The notes below the pieces were generated by a model. It was not told where the DNA came from. It worked only from the letters and a program-made list of their open reading frames with translations, and did no database searches. Made by a program: the position numbers and the translations under genes. Positions 54,102-64,000 of a stretch of DNA of 64,000 bases are shown piece by piece; positions within the stretch are counted from its first letter, which is position 1, and every line of letters begins with the position of its first letter. The stretch comes from Bacillus amyloliquefaciens DSM 7 = ATCC 23350 (GTDB lineage: Bacteria; Bacillota; Bacilli; Bacillales; Bacillaceae), in contig NC_014551.1 in assembly GCF_000196735.1 (NCBI RefSeq), positions 987,001 through 1,051,000 on the forward strand, in the 5' to 3' direction.

Positions 54102-54497
54102 ATGGCAAGAAAGGTGATTGATGTGAGAATTGTGAACGCAGCGACTGACGGACAAGAAAGCGTAATACAAGAGCTTTCCTCTGAATTGTTCCAAAATGTC
54201 TTTCCTCTTTATTTCCCCGAACTGGAAATTCAGCGCTTTAAAAAAAGGGGCGTATTATCTTTACAAAACCAACTTTACCAAGGAACTTTAAAGGAAGCGT
54301 TTCAAATTATGGCTTGTCTGCAAACGGTACATAGCATGCTGTCAAAGCAGCACCGGGTATATGATGCGAAAGAACGGGCGCTGTTTAATAAAAATTGCGC
54401 TTTGCTGAATGATTGCGGGATGAATTTTCCGTTTACTTATGATGATTTTCAGACAGGGGCCGGATCAGAAGCCTGCGGTTACAGAAGGCTGATCTGA
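54102..54497 (+). CDS. yhcU: YhcU, conserved small protein
   Basis: A 131-residue cytosolic protein from ATG 54102 (AAGGA upstream); a GTG at 54123 with AAAGGTG is the alternative. Mostly helical (IQELSSELFQNVFPLYFPE...AFQIMACLQTVHSML), no recognisable motif. Function unknown; conserved at this locus in B. subtilis relatives. Confidence 0.8.
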   Translation: MARKVIDVRIVNAATDGQESVIQELSSELFQNVFPLYFPELEIQRFKKRGVLSLQNQLYQGTLKEAFQIMACLQTVHSMLSKQHRVYDAKERALFNKNCALLNDCGMNFPFTYDDFQTGAGSEACGYRRLI

Positions 54498-54503
54498 CGG
54501 ATG

Positions 54504-54533
54504 AAAAGAGCCTTTTTACAGGCTCTTTTTTTG
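54504..54533 (+). terminator. Terminator after yhcU
   Basis: AAAAGAGCC pairs with GGCTCTTTT, T run after. Confidence 0.85.
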
Positions 54534-54628
54534 CTTCTTTGACATGATACCACAATTTCTTTCCTCTAACTCCCTTTATAATGAGACAAACCCCCGAGCA
54601 TAATAAATGTCGAAAGGGGTGCTTTACA

Positions 54629-55051
54629 ATGAGTTCAATCAAACAATCAATGACTACCCACGTAGCTACCGTTTCTCCTAACCAAACGATTCAGGAAGCG
54701 GCTGCGCTGATGCATCAGCATAATGTCGGAGCGATTCCCGTCGTTGACGGAGGAGAGTTAAAAGGAATGCTGACAGACCGTGATATCGCATTGAGAACAA
54801 CGGCTCAAGGCCGTGACGGCCAAACACCTGTTTCACACGTGATGTCTTCTAAAGTGGTATCCGGAAATCCGGAGATGAGTCTTGAAGAGGCGTCACAGCT
54901 GATGGCCCAACACCAAATCCGCCGCCTTCCCATTGTCGATCAAAATCATCTGGTCGGGATCGTTGCGCTTGGAGACTTAGCGGTCGATCAGCGTTCAAAT
55001 GAGTCTGCGGGAGCAGCTCTTTCTAATATTTCCAGCCAAAACACACAGTAA
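54629..55051 (+). CDS. yhcV: CBS-domain protein YhcV
   Basis: A 140-residue protein made of a tandem CBS pair (Bateman module): TVSPNQTIQEAAALMHQHNVGAIPVVD...GMLTDRDIALR and its repeat MAQHQIRRLPIVDQN...GIVALGDLA. Such modules bind adenine nucleotides. ATG 54629 has AAAGGGGTG upstream. Confidence 0.93.
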   Translation: MSSIKQSMTTHVATVSPNQTIQEAAALMHQHNVGAIPVVDGGELKGMLTDRDIALRTTAQGRDGQTPVSHVMSSKVVSGNPEMSLEEASQLMAQHQIRRLPIVDQNHLVGIVALGDLAVDQRSNESAGAALSNISSQNTQ

Positions 55052-55057
55052 CGGATG

Positions 55058-55090
55058 AAGAGAGCTTGCACTGAATGCAGGCTCTTCTTT
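55058..55090 (+). terminator. Terminator after yhcV
   Basis: GAAGAGAGCTTGCA pairs with TGCAGGCTCTTC (bulged), then TTT. Confidence 0.75.
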
Positions 55091-55179
55091 CCGTCCGAAT
55101 GTTACTTTTTGAACGCGAAAGACATTCAAGGTATAGTGTATACATAAGTCAGTACGATTAGCTAAAGGAGCTGTAAACA

Positions 55180-55869
55180 GTGATAAAAGCATTAATCTTT
55201 GATTTTGACGGGTTAATTTTAGATACAGAAACCCACGAATATGAAGTGCTGCAGGAAATGTTTGAAGAACACGGATCGACATTGCCTTTATCCGTCTGGG
55301 GAAAGGTGATCGGAACGGCTGCGGGGTTTAAGCCGTTCGCCTATTTAGAGGAGCAGCTGGGAAGAAAGCTTGATCATGACGAACTGACGGCGATCAGGCG
55401 CGCGCGCTTCGAACAGCGGATGAAGACGGAAACGGCGCGTCCCGGGGTTGAGGCTTATTTAGCCGCGGCAAAAGAATTAGGATTGAAGGTGGGGCTCGCT
55501 TCAAGCTCAGATTTCAAATGGGTATCGGGCCATCTGAAGGAATTAGGTCTGTTTGATGAATTTGAAGTGATTCAGACCGCTGACGACGTAGAGGAAGTGA
55601 AACCGAATCCGGAGCTTTATCTGAAAGCGGCGGAACATTTAGGCGTTGAACCGTCTGAATGCCTTGCCTTTGAGGATTCCGTCAACGGCTCAATCGCCGC
55701 CAAACGCGCCGGCATGAAATGTGTCATCGTGCCGAATAAGGTAACGGGCGCTCTGTTGTTTGAAGAGTACGATCACAGACTGGAATCAATGGCGGAAATG
55801 GAACTTGAATTACTTTTACAGCGATTGAACAATCAAAACGAACCGGCAGGGGGAAACAGCATTGTCTGA
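55180..55869 (+). CDS. yhcW: HAD hydrolase YhcW (beta-phosphoglucomutase-like)
   Basis: A 229-residue HAD phosphatase: motif I DFDGLILDTE, motif II LASSSD, motif III Lys in VKPNPELYLKAA, motif IV CLAFEDSVNGS. Subfamily of PgmB/GPH-like enzymes; substrate unknown (small sugar phosphates likely). GTG 55180, AAAGGAG upstream. Overlaps yhcX. Confidence 0.94.
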   Translation: MIKALIFDFDGLILDTETHEYEVLQEMFEEHGSTLPLSVWGKVIGTAAGFKPFAYLEEQLGRKLDHDELTAIRRARFEQRMKTETARPGVEAYLAAAKELGLKVGLASSSDFKWVSGHLKELGLFDEFEVIQTADDVEEVKPNPELYLKAAEHLGVEPSECLAFEDSVNGSIAAKRAGMKCVIVPNKVTGALLFEEYDHRLESMAEMELELLLQRLNNQNEPAGGNSIV

Positions 55870-57400
55870 GAAACTTGATCTGACCCGTTTTGAAAAGAAA
55901 ATGGTCATACGGAATATGGAAGAAAAAGATATCAACAAAATTATTGAGCTGCAAAAAGATTGTTTCCCGGGGATGGAGCCTTGGGAGCCTGAGCATTTAA
56001 TCAGCCACCTCGCGCATTTTCCGGAAGGTCAGTTTTGCGCGGAGTATGAAGGGGAAATTATCGGTTCATGCTCCAGCCTGATCATCAATTTCGATGAATA
56101 TGATGACCGCCACACATGGCAGGACATTACAGACGATGGTTATATCACGAACCACAACCCGGACGGGCTGAACTTGTACGGGATTGAAGTGATGGTCCAT
56201 CCGGCATACAGACGGATGAAGATCGGACATCGGCTGTATGAAGCGAGAAAAGATCTGGCGAGACGATTGAATCTGAAAAGCATCATTATCGGCGGACGGA
56301 TTCCGAATTACCATAAGTATGCGGAAGAAATGACGGCGAGAGCCTATGTTGAACAGGTGACGCGCCATCAGATTTATGATCCGGTGCTTTCCTTCCAGCT
56401 GATGAACGGATTTACGCTTATGCGGATCAATCCGAATTATCTTCCGGATGACACCGCGTCCATTAAATATGCGACATTAATGGAATGGAACAATGTCGAT
56501 TACCTGCCGCAGTCGAAGCGCTATTACAAATCGGCATTTCCGGTGCGCATTTGCGTCATTCAATATGAAATGAAAAAGATTTATTCCTTCGAGGAATTTG
56601 CCAATCAAGTTGAATATTATGTGGACGTGGCTTCCGATGCGCGATCTGATTTCGCGGTGTTCCCAGAGATTTTCACGACGCAGCTGATGTCTTTCCTTGA
56701 GGAGCGTTCTCCGAGTCTGGCTATTCAGAGGATTACCGAATATACCGAGGACTATATCAGCCTCTTTACAGACCTCGCGGTGAAATACAATGTCAACATT
56801 ATCGGCGGTTCCCACTTTGTTGAAGAAGAGGGGAAAATTTATAACATCGCCTACTTATTCAGACGTGACGGCACGATTGAAAAACAATATAAGCTTCACA
56901 TTACGCCGAATGAACGGAAATGGTGGGGCATCAGCGCCGGAGACAGGGTGCGCGTATTTGATACGGACTGCGGAAAGATCGCCATTCAGATCTGCTACGA
57001 TATCGAGTTTCCGGAGCTTGCGAGAATTGCCGCGGATCAAGGGGCGAAAATTATCTTTACGCCGTTCTGTACTGAAGACCGCCAAGGCTACTTGCGCGTA
57101 AGGTACTGCTCTCAGGCGAGGGCGGTTGAAAATCAGATTTACACCGTCATCTCAGGCACGGTCGGAAACCTGCCGCAAACAGAAAATATGGATATTCAGT
57201 ACGCGCAGTCAGCCATTTTTGCTCCGTCTGATTTTGAATTCGCCAGAGACGGAATCGTCGGTGAAACGAATCCGAATATCGAAATGGTCGTTATCGGGGA
57301 CGTCGACCTTGAAATTTTAAGAAGGCAGCGTGAAAACGGAACCGTGCGCCAGCTGAAAGACCGGCGCAAAGACATTTACCGGATTACGCATCTTAAATAA
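55862..57400 (+). CDS. yhcX: GNAT-nitrilase fusion protein YhcX
   Basis: A 512-residue fusion. The N-terminal ~190 residues are a GNAT acetyltransferase (YGIEVMVHPAYRRMKIGHRLYEA is the acetyl-CoA loop). The rest is a nitrilase-superfamily amidohydrolase with E in FAVFPEIFT, K in LHITPNERKWWG and C in IAIQICYDIEFPEL. The pairing suggests acyl transfer and hydrolysis on one compound; substrate unknown. TTG 55862 behind AGGGGGAA. Confidence 0.94.
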   Translation: MSEKLDLTRFEKKMVIRNMEEKDINKIIELQKDCFPGMEPWEPEHLISHLAHFPEGQFCAEYEGEIIGSCSSLIINFDEYDDRHTWQDITDDGYITNHNPDGLNLYGIEVMVHPAYRRMKIGHRLYEARKDLARRLNLKSIIIGGRIPNYHKYAEEMTARAYVEQVTRHQIYDPVLSFQLMNGFTLMRINPNYLPDDTASIKYATLMEWNNVDYLPQSKRYYKSAFPVRICVIQYEMKKIYSFEEFANQVEYYVDVASDARSDFAVFPEIFTTQLMSFLEERSPSLAIQRITEYTEDYISLFTDLAVKYNVNIIGGSHFVEEEGKIYNIAYLFRRDGTIEKQYKLHITPNERKWWGISAGDRVRVFDTDCGKIAIQICYDIEFPELARIAADQGAKIIFTPFCTEDRQGYLRVRYCSQARAVENQIYTVISGTVGNLPQTENMDIQYAQSAIFAPSDFEFARDGIVGETNPNIEMVVIGDVDLEILRRQRENGTVRQLKDRRKDIYRITHLK

Positions 57401-57403
57401 AGA

Positions 57404-57434
57404 AAGCCCGCTCCGCTTAGGGGCGGGTTTTTTT
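57404..57434 (+). terminator. Terminator after yhcX
   Basis: CCCGCTCC (57407-57414) with GGGGCGGG (57420-57427), then seven T. Confidence 0.85.
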
Positions 57435-57444
57435 ATAAAAACAC

Positions 57445-57512
57445 TTGCACCGTACCCCGTTTCGGGATATGCTCTTGTAGCCCTTTCGCTTTCTGGGAGA
57501 AAGCGTTTTTTA
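57445..57512 (+). promoter_or_regulatory. Possible promoter-attenuator before yhxA
   Basis: TTGCAC (57445-57450), 17 bp, TATGCT (57468-57473); then a hairpin CGCTTTCT (57487-57494) / AGAAAGCG (57498-57505) with TTTTTTAT. The region up to yhxA (57650) has no other gene. It could be an attenuator or yield a tiny RNA. Confidence 0.45.
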
Positions 57513-57649
57513 TTTGCCGCCGCTTTGTTGACTCGCCCGCGCTGCGCCTTTATATTCTTATTAAGAGGAAAACTTCACCAAGAAAATCGGCGTCAGAAGC
57601 CGTGCAGCTTTCGATACAGTGCAATGATATTGAAAGGGAGATGAGCGGT

Positions 57650-58993
57650 GTGGAACATGTACAAAAAAATCAGTCACTCAAACAAAAGGATAAAGAGCTG
57701 ATTTGGCACGCGATGAAAGGGGCGGAGCCGGATGACAGCATAATCGTCCAAAAAGGGGAAGGCGCCTGGGTTACGGATATTGACGGCAGGCGGTATTTGG
57801 ACGGCATGTCAGGACTGTGGTGCGTCAATATCGGATACGGGAGAAAGGAACTTGCCGATGCGGCCTACAGCCAATTGAAAGAGCTTCCTTATTATCCGCT
57901 GACCCAAAGCCATAAACCCGCGATTGAACTTGCGGAAAAACTGAATGAATGGCTCGGCGGCGATTATGTAATCTTCTTTTCCAACAGCGGATCGGAAGCA
58001 AATGAAACCGCGTTCAAAATTGCCCGCCAATACCACATTGAAAACGGCGATCACAGCCGCTTCAAATTCATCTCCCGATACAGAGGCTATCACGGCAATA
58101 CGATGGGGGCGCTCGTCGCTACCGGCCAGGCGCAGAGAAAATATAAATATGAGCCGCTCTCACAAGGATTTTTGCATGCAGCGCCGCCTGATCTCTATCG
58201 GAATCCCGCCGATGCTGACACTTTGGAAAGCGCACATGAAATCGACCGGATCATGACGTGGGAGTTAAGCGAAACGATTGCCGGTGTTATTATGGAACCG
58301 ATTATTACAGGCGGTGGGATACTGATGCCTCCGGACGGGTATATGGCGAAGGTAGAGGAAATTTGCCGCCGCCACGGCGCGCTGCTGATCAGTGATGAAG
58401 TCATTTGCGGTTTCGGCCGCACGGGAGAGCCGTTCGGATTTCAGCATTACGGCGTCTCGCCGGACATCGTCACAATGGCAAAAGGCATCACGAGCGCTTA
58501 CCTGCCGCTGTCGGCGACGGCAGTGAAACGGGAGATTTTTGAGAAATACTCGGGCGGTGAGCCGTACGGCCGCTTCCGGCACGTGAATACATTCGGAGGC
58601 AATCCGGCAGCCTGCGCTCTCGCTTTGAAAAACCTGCAATTGATGGAGGACGAAAATCTGATCGCCCGTTCCCGGGAGCTTGGGGAAAGGCTGCTCCGGG
58701 AGCTTCAGCCGCTCAGAGAACATCCCGCGGTCGGAGATATACGCGGAAAGGGCCTTCTCACAGGCATCGAGCTTGTAAAGGACAAAATCACCAGGGAACC
58801 CGCTGATGCCGCCGCTGTGCAGCACGTCATCACCTCGTGTAAGAAAAAAGGCCTGCTTGTCGGGAAAAATGGCGATACTGTTGCGGGATATAATAATGTC
58901 ATTCAGCTGTCACCGCCTTTTTGCCTGACTGACGAAGAGCTTTCTTTCATCATTTCGACCGTCAAGGAAAGCGTGCTGAGCATTGATTTTTAA
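57650..58993 (+). CDS. yhxA: Class III PLP-dependent aminotransferase YhxA
   Basis: A 447-residue omega-aminotransferase-like enzyme: FSNSGSEANETAFKIARQY, YRGYHGNTMGA, LISDEVICGFGRTG, and the PLP Lys in VTMAKGITSAYLPL. GTG 57650 is chosen for GGGAG at a good distance; a nearby ATG (57641) abuts that site. Amino donor and acceptor unknown. Located before glpP as in B. subtilis. Confidence 0.93.
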   Translation: MEHVQKNQSLKQKDKELIWHAMKGAEPDDSIIVQKGEGAWVTDIDGRRYLDGMSGLWCVNIGYGRKELADAAYSQLKELPYYPLTQSHKPAIELAEKLNEWLGGDYVIFFSNSGSEANETAFKIARQYHIENGDHSRFKFISRYRGYHGNTMGALVATGQAQRKYKYEPLSQGFLHAAPPDLYRNPADADTLESAHEIDRIMTWELSETIAGVIMEPIITGGGILMPPDGYMAKVEEICRRHGALLISDEVICGFGRTGEPFGFQHYGVSPDIVTMAKGITSAYLPLSATAVKREIFEKYSGGEPYGRFRHVNTFGGNPAACALALKNLQLMEDENLIARSRELGERLLRELQPLREHPAVGDIRGKGLLTGIELVKDKITREPADAAAVQHVITSCKKKGLLVGKNGDTVAGYNNVIQLSPPFCLTDEELSFIISTVKESVLSIDF

Positions 58994-59009
58994 TGTAAAG
59001 GAGTAAAAC

Positions 59010-59585
59010 ATGAGTTTTCACAACCAGCAGATTTTACCGGCTATCCGGAACATGAAGCAATTCGATGCATTTTTAGAAAGTCTGTTCTTATACGGCGTCA
59101 TTTTAGATATTCACCTCGGTCAATTAAAAGGTGTCGTGAATGAAGCGAAAAAACACGGAAAACACCTGATGATTCACGTCGATTTAATTCACGGCATTAA
59201 ACATGATGAATACGGTGCGGAGTTCATTTGTCAGGACATCCGGCCTGCCGGCATCATTTCAACGAGATCCGCGGTCATCGCCAAAGCGAAACAAAAGAAA
59301 ATATATGCGATCCAGCGTCTGTTTCTCTTGGATACAAGCGCCGTGGAAAAGAGTATGGAATTCGTCGGTAAGCATAAGCCCGACTTTATCGAGGTTCTCC
59401 CGGGCATCGTTCCGACTTTAATCCGGGAAATTAAAGAGATGACGGGGATACCGATTTTTGCCGGCGGCTTTATCCGCACGGAGCAGGACGTTGAAAACGC
59501 CCTGCAGGCAGGGGCTACGGCCGTGACGACTTCAGACACCGATTTATGGGCTAAATATGAACATTCTATGACAAAAAAAGATTGA
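59010..59585 (+). CDS. glpP: Glycerol-3-phosphate-responsive antiterminator GlpP
   Basis: A 191-residue TIM-barrel-like RNA-binding protein that with glycerol-3-phosphate prevents termination in the glpFK and glpD leaders. Typical stretches: [63 protein letters not shown] 59010 follows AAAGGAG. The glpFK promoter begins within its last codons. Confidence 0.96.
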   Translation: MSFHNQQILPAIRNMKQFDAFLESLFLYGVILDIHLGQLKGVVNEAKKHGKHLMIHVDLIHGIKHDEYGAEFICQDIRPAGIISTRSAVIAKAKQKKIYAIQRLFLLDTSAVEKSMEFVGKHKPDFIEVLPGIVPTLIREIKEMTGIPIFAGGFIRTEQDVENALQAGATAVTTSDTDLWAKYEHSMTKKD

Positions 59586-59610
59586 CACCGCTTACACCCG
59601 TTGTTACAAT
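59582..59610 (+). promoter_or_regulatory. glpFK promoter with CcpA (cre) site
   Basis: TTGACA (59582-59587), 17 bp, TACAAT (59605-59610). TGACACCGCTTACA (59583-59596) fits the cre consensus TGWNANCGNTNWCA completely and covers the -35, so CcpA would block the promoter on glucose. Confidence 0.9.
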
Positions 59611-59647
59611 AGACCTAGGTTAATACTATGTGATGGAGACCCGGAGA

Positions 59648-59707
59648 CCCACAACAGCTCTTTACGAAAGGCAATAAAGCGTAAAGCGGTTTGTTGTGGG
59701 TTTTTTA
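59648..59707 (+). terminator. GlpP-controlled leader terminator of glpFK
   Basis: CCCACAACA (59648-59656) pairs with TGTTGTGGG (59692-59700), inner CTTTACG with CGTAAAG, followed by TTTTTT. The known target of GlpP antitermination. Confidence 0.92.
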
Positions 59708-59758
59708 TTCTCTATAACTCTGTCAAACCTGCTATTTTGTCATTTAGGAGGAATGATG

Positions 59759-62093
<2,335 letters not shown>

Positions 62094-62106
62094 GATAAAA
62101 TTGTGG

Positions 62107-62202
62107 TATACTGAAAACAAGTTAATAGGAACGGTCCTGAGATGAGGAGAGACCACAGCACCAAAGTGATGACAGCGCTTTGGCTGTTGTGGTCTCTTTT
62201 TC
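62107..62202 (+). promoter_or_regulatory. glpD promoter and GlpP-type antitermination leader
   Basis: Extended -10 TGGTATACT (-10 at 62107-62112; -35 poor). AGAGACCACAGCA (62148-62160) pairs with the region ending GTTGTGGTCTCT (62197), followed by TTTTC. The stem base matches the glpFK leader in kind, as needed for GlpP. Confidence 0.88.
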
Positions 62203-62230
62203 TATACCGTGACAACAAGGAGGAAACGTA

Positions 62231-63898
62231 ATGATGAATCACCAATTTTCAAGTTTGGAACGGGATCATATGCTGGAAGACATGACTAAAAAAACATACG
62301 ATCTGTTTATTATAGGCGGAGGTATTACAGGTGCCGGTACGGCGCTTGACGCTGCTTCAAGAGGAATGAAAGTCGCTTTGAGCGAAATGCAGGATTTTGC
62401 GGCTGGCACATCAAGCCGATCTACAAAGCTTGTCCACGGCGGCTTGCGTTATCTGAAACAATTTGAAGTCAAAATGGTCGCTGAAGTCGGTAAGGAACGT
62501 GCCATTGTATATGAAAACGGCCCGCACGTGACGACGCCGGAATGGATGCTGCTTCCGTTCCATAAAGGAGGCACATTCGGTTCATTCTCTACTTCCATCG
62601 GTCTGCGTGTGTATGACTATTTAGCAGGGGTGAAAAAAGCAGAGCGCAGAAGCATGCTGTCTGCAAAAGAAACACTGCAGAAAGAGCCGCTTGTCAAAAA
62701 AGACGGCTTAAAAGGCGGAGGCTACTATGTAGAGTACCGGACGGACGATGCGAGACTGACGATTGAAGTCATGAAAGAAGCCGTTAAATTCGGTGCAGAG
62801 CCTGTCAACTATTCTAAAGTGAAAGAGTTGCTGTATGAAAAAGGAAAAGTTGTCGGCGTTTTAGTTGAAGATTTGCTGTCAGGCAAGGAATACAAAATTT
62901 ATGCCAAAAAAATCGTCAATGCGACAGGTCCGTGGGTTGACCAGCTGAGAGAAAAAGACCACAGCAAAAACGGTAAGCATCTCCAGCATACAAAAGGGGT
63001 CCATCTTGTATTCGACCAATCCGTATTCCCGCTTAAGCAGGCAGTGTACTTTGACACGCCGGACGGCCGGATGGTGTTCGCCATTCCGCGTGAAGGAAAA
63101 ACATATGTAGGTACGACAGATACGGTTTACAAACAAAAACTTGAGCATCCGCGCATGACTGTGCAGGATCGTGATTATGTCGTCAGCTCTATCAATTATA
63201 TGTTCCCGGAACTGAATATTACGGCTGACGATATTGAATCAAGCTGGGCCGGCCTCAGACCGCTCATTCACGAAGAAGGAAAAGATCCGTCTGAGATCTC
63301 CCGTAAAGATGAAATCTGGACATCTCAATCCGGCCTGATTACAATCGCCGGAGGAAAACTGACGGGTTATAGAAAAATGGCTGAGCACATTGTCGATCTT
63401 GTCCGCGACCGTTTAAAAGAAGAAGGCGGCCAGGACTTCGGCGGCTGTAAAACGAAGACGATGCCGATTTCCGGAGGACATGTCGGCGGCTCTAAAAACT
63501 TCGAGTCATTTGTGGAAGCAAAGACAAAAGACGGCTTGAAAATCGGTTTATCACAGGAAACTGCTAAGCAGTTAGCCATCAGATACGGCTCTAACGTTGA
63601 TAATGTCTTCAACCGCATTGAAGGTCTGAAAGACGAAGCGGCAAAACGCCAGATCCCGGTTCACATTTTGGCGGAAGCGGCTTACAGCATTGAAGAAGAG
63701 ATGGCTGCGACACCTGCTGATTTCTTCGTCCGCAGAACGGGCAGACTGTTCTTCGACATCAAATGGGTGAAAACGTATAAAACGGCTGTGATTGATTACA
63801 TGAGCGACCGATTCCAATGGGATGATGAAACGAAAGCGAAACACACCGAGTGGTTAAACACGCTGCTGCATGATGCGGTTGTTCCGCTCGAACAATAA
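62231..63898 (+). CDS. glpD: Aerobic glycerol-3-phosphate dehydrogenase GlpD
   Basis: A 555-residue FAD-dependent membrane-bound dehydrogenase feeding electrons to menaquinone. FAD motif [18 protein letters not shown], then [22 protein letters not shown] and [12 protein letters not shown] 62231 has AAGGAGG upstream. Confidence 0.98.
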   Translation: MMNHQFSSLERDHMLEDMTKKTYDLFIIGGGITGAGTALDAASRGMKVALSEMQDFAAGTSSRSTKLVHGGLRYLKQFEVKMVAEVGKERAIVYENGPHVTTPEWMLLPFHKGGTFGSFSTSIGLRVYDYLAGVKKAERRSMLSAKETLQKEPLVKKDGLKGGGYYVEYRTDDARLTIEVMKEAVKFGAEPVNYSKVKELLYEKGKVVGVLVEDLLSGKEYKIYAKKIVNATGPWVDQLREKDHSKNGKHLQHTKGVHLVFDQSVFPLKQAVYFDTPDGRMVFAIPREGKTYVGTTDTVYKQKLEHPRMTVQDRDYVVSSINYMFPELNITADDIESSWAGLRPLIHEEGKDPSEISRKDEIWTSQSGLITIAGGKLTGYRKMAEHIVDLVRDRLKEEGGQDFGGCKTKTMPISGGHVGGSKNFESFVEAKTKDGLKIGLSQETAKQLAIRYGSNVDNVFNRIEGLKDEAAKRQIPVHILAEAAYSIEEEMAATPADFFVRRTGRLFFDIKWVKTYKTAVIDYMSDRFQWDDETKAKHTEWLNTLLHDAVVPLEQ

Positions 63899-63903
63899 TA
63901 ATC

Positions 63904-63940
63904 GGAGGGCTGTGCCGAAAAGGCATAAGCCCTTCTTTTT
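63904..63940 (+). terminator. Terminator after glpD
   Basis: AGGGCT-G-TGCC pairs with GGCA-TA-AGCCCT, then TCTTTTT. The remaining 60 bp to the window edge hold no gene I can support. Confidence 0.85.
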
Positions 63941-64000
63941 ACATAAAGCGTTGAGTTAAGTTATCAAGTGACACGGACAGCCGCTTCATATTAAAATATG

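Overview
The window is chromosomal DNA of a Bacillus subtilis-group bacterium. It most resembles B. velezensis/B. amyloliquefaciens: the order thiC-ygaK-senS-katA-ssu-rpsN2-queG-prkA-yhb/yhc-glp follows B. subtilis 168 almost gene for gene, but with differences such as an opp-type transporter after senS and a short YhcR. Species assignment is inference from gene order and protein likeness; no search was run.

Layout. (1) 1-4740: the right end of a prophage. It holds a tail-protein end, XkdX, a BhlA-type protein, a LysM amidase, a holin, a lipoprotein with its own promoter and terminator, a YolD protein, a Cro/CI-type regulator with three identical operator cores, and a winged-helix protein. 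It abuts an intact tRNA-Leu(CAA). (2) 4741-9360: tRNA-Leu, a frameshifted NhaC-type antiporter, peptidase E, and a TPP riboswitch with thiC. (3) 9390-24130: a stress and sulfur block with ygaK, senS plus a five-gene oligopeptide-type ABC transporter, PerR-controlled katA, an amidohydrolase, ssuBACD and a lipoprotein. (4) 24190-31250: Zur-boxed rpsN2, a membrane/XRE pair, tRNA-Gly, queG, yhbB, trmL, yhbD and two bactofilins. (5) 31450-38650: sporulation genes prkA and yhbH, then a MarR-led efflux operon. (6) 38700-46610: the GntR-led yhcEFGHI ABC operon, cspB, yhcJ, dgcK and cystine importer tcyP. (7) 46800-57400: a carbamoylase remnant, spore and surface genes including YhcR with its sortase YhcS, yhcT-yhcX. 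(8) 57440-63940: yhxA and the glycerol regulon glpP, glpFK and glpD with two GlpP-type antitermination leaders and a cre site.

The most notable signal is in block 3. Three separate transcription units (senS-opp, the amidohydrolase gene, ssuBACD) start with the same short leader: a 21-nt element that folds into a small hairpin, supported by compensatory base changes, whose last three bases are also the first three of an intrinsic terminator. The same three promoters, and that of tcyP about 26 kb away, carry GGAAT (GGGAT in one) exactly four bases after the -35 hexamer. Since ssu and tcyP are sulfur-limitation genes, this suggests a two-layer sulfur regulon (promoter plus attenuator) that also takes in senS, a peptide transporter and an uncharacterised amidohydrolase.
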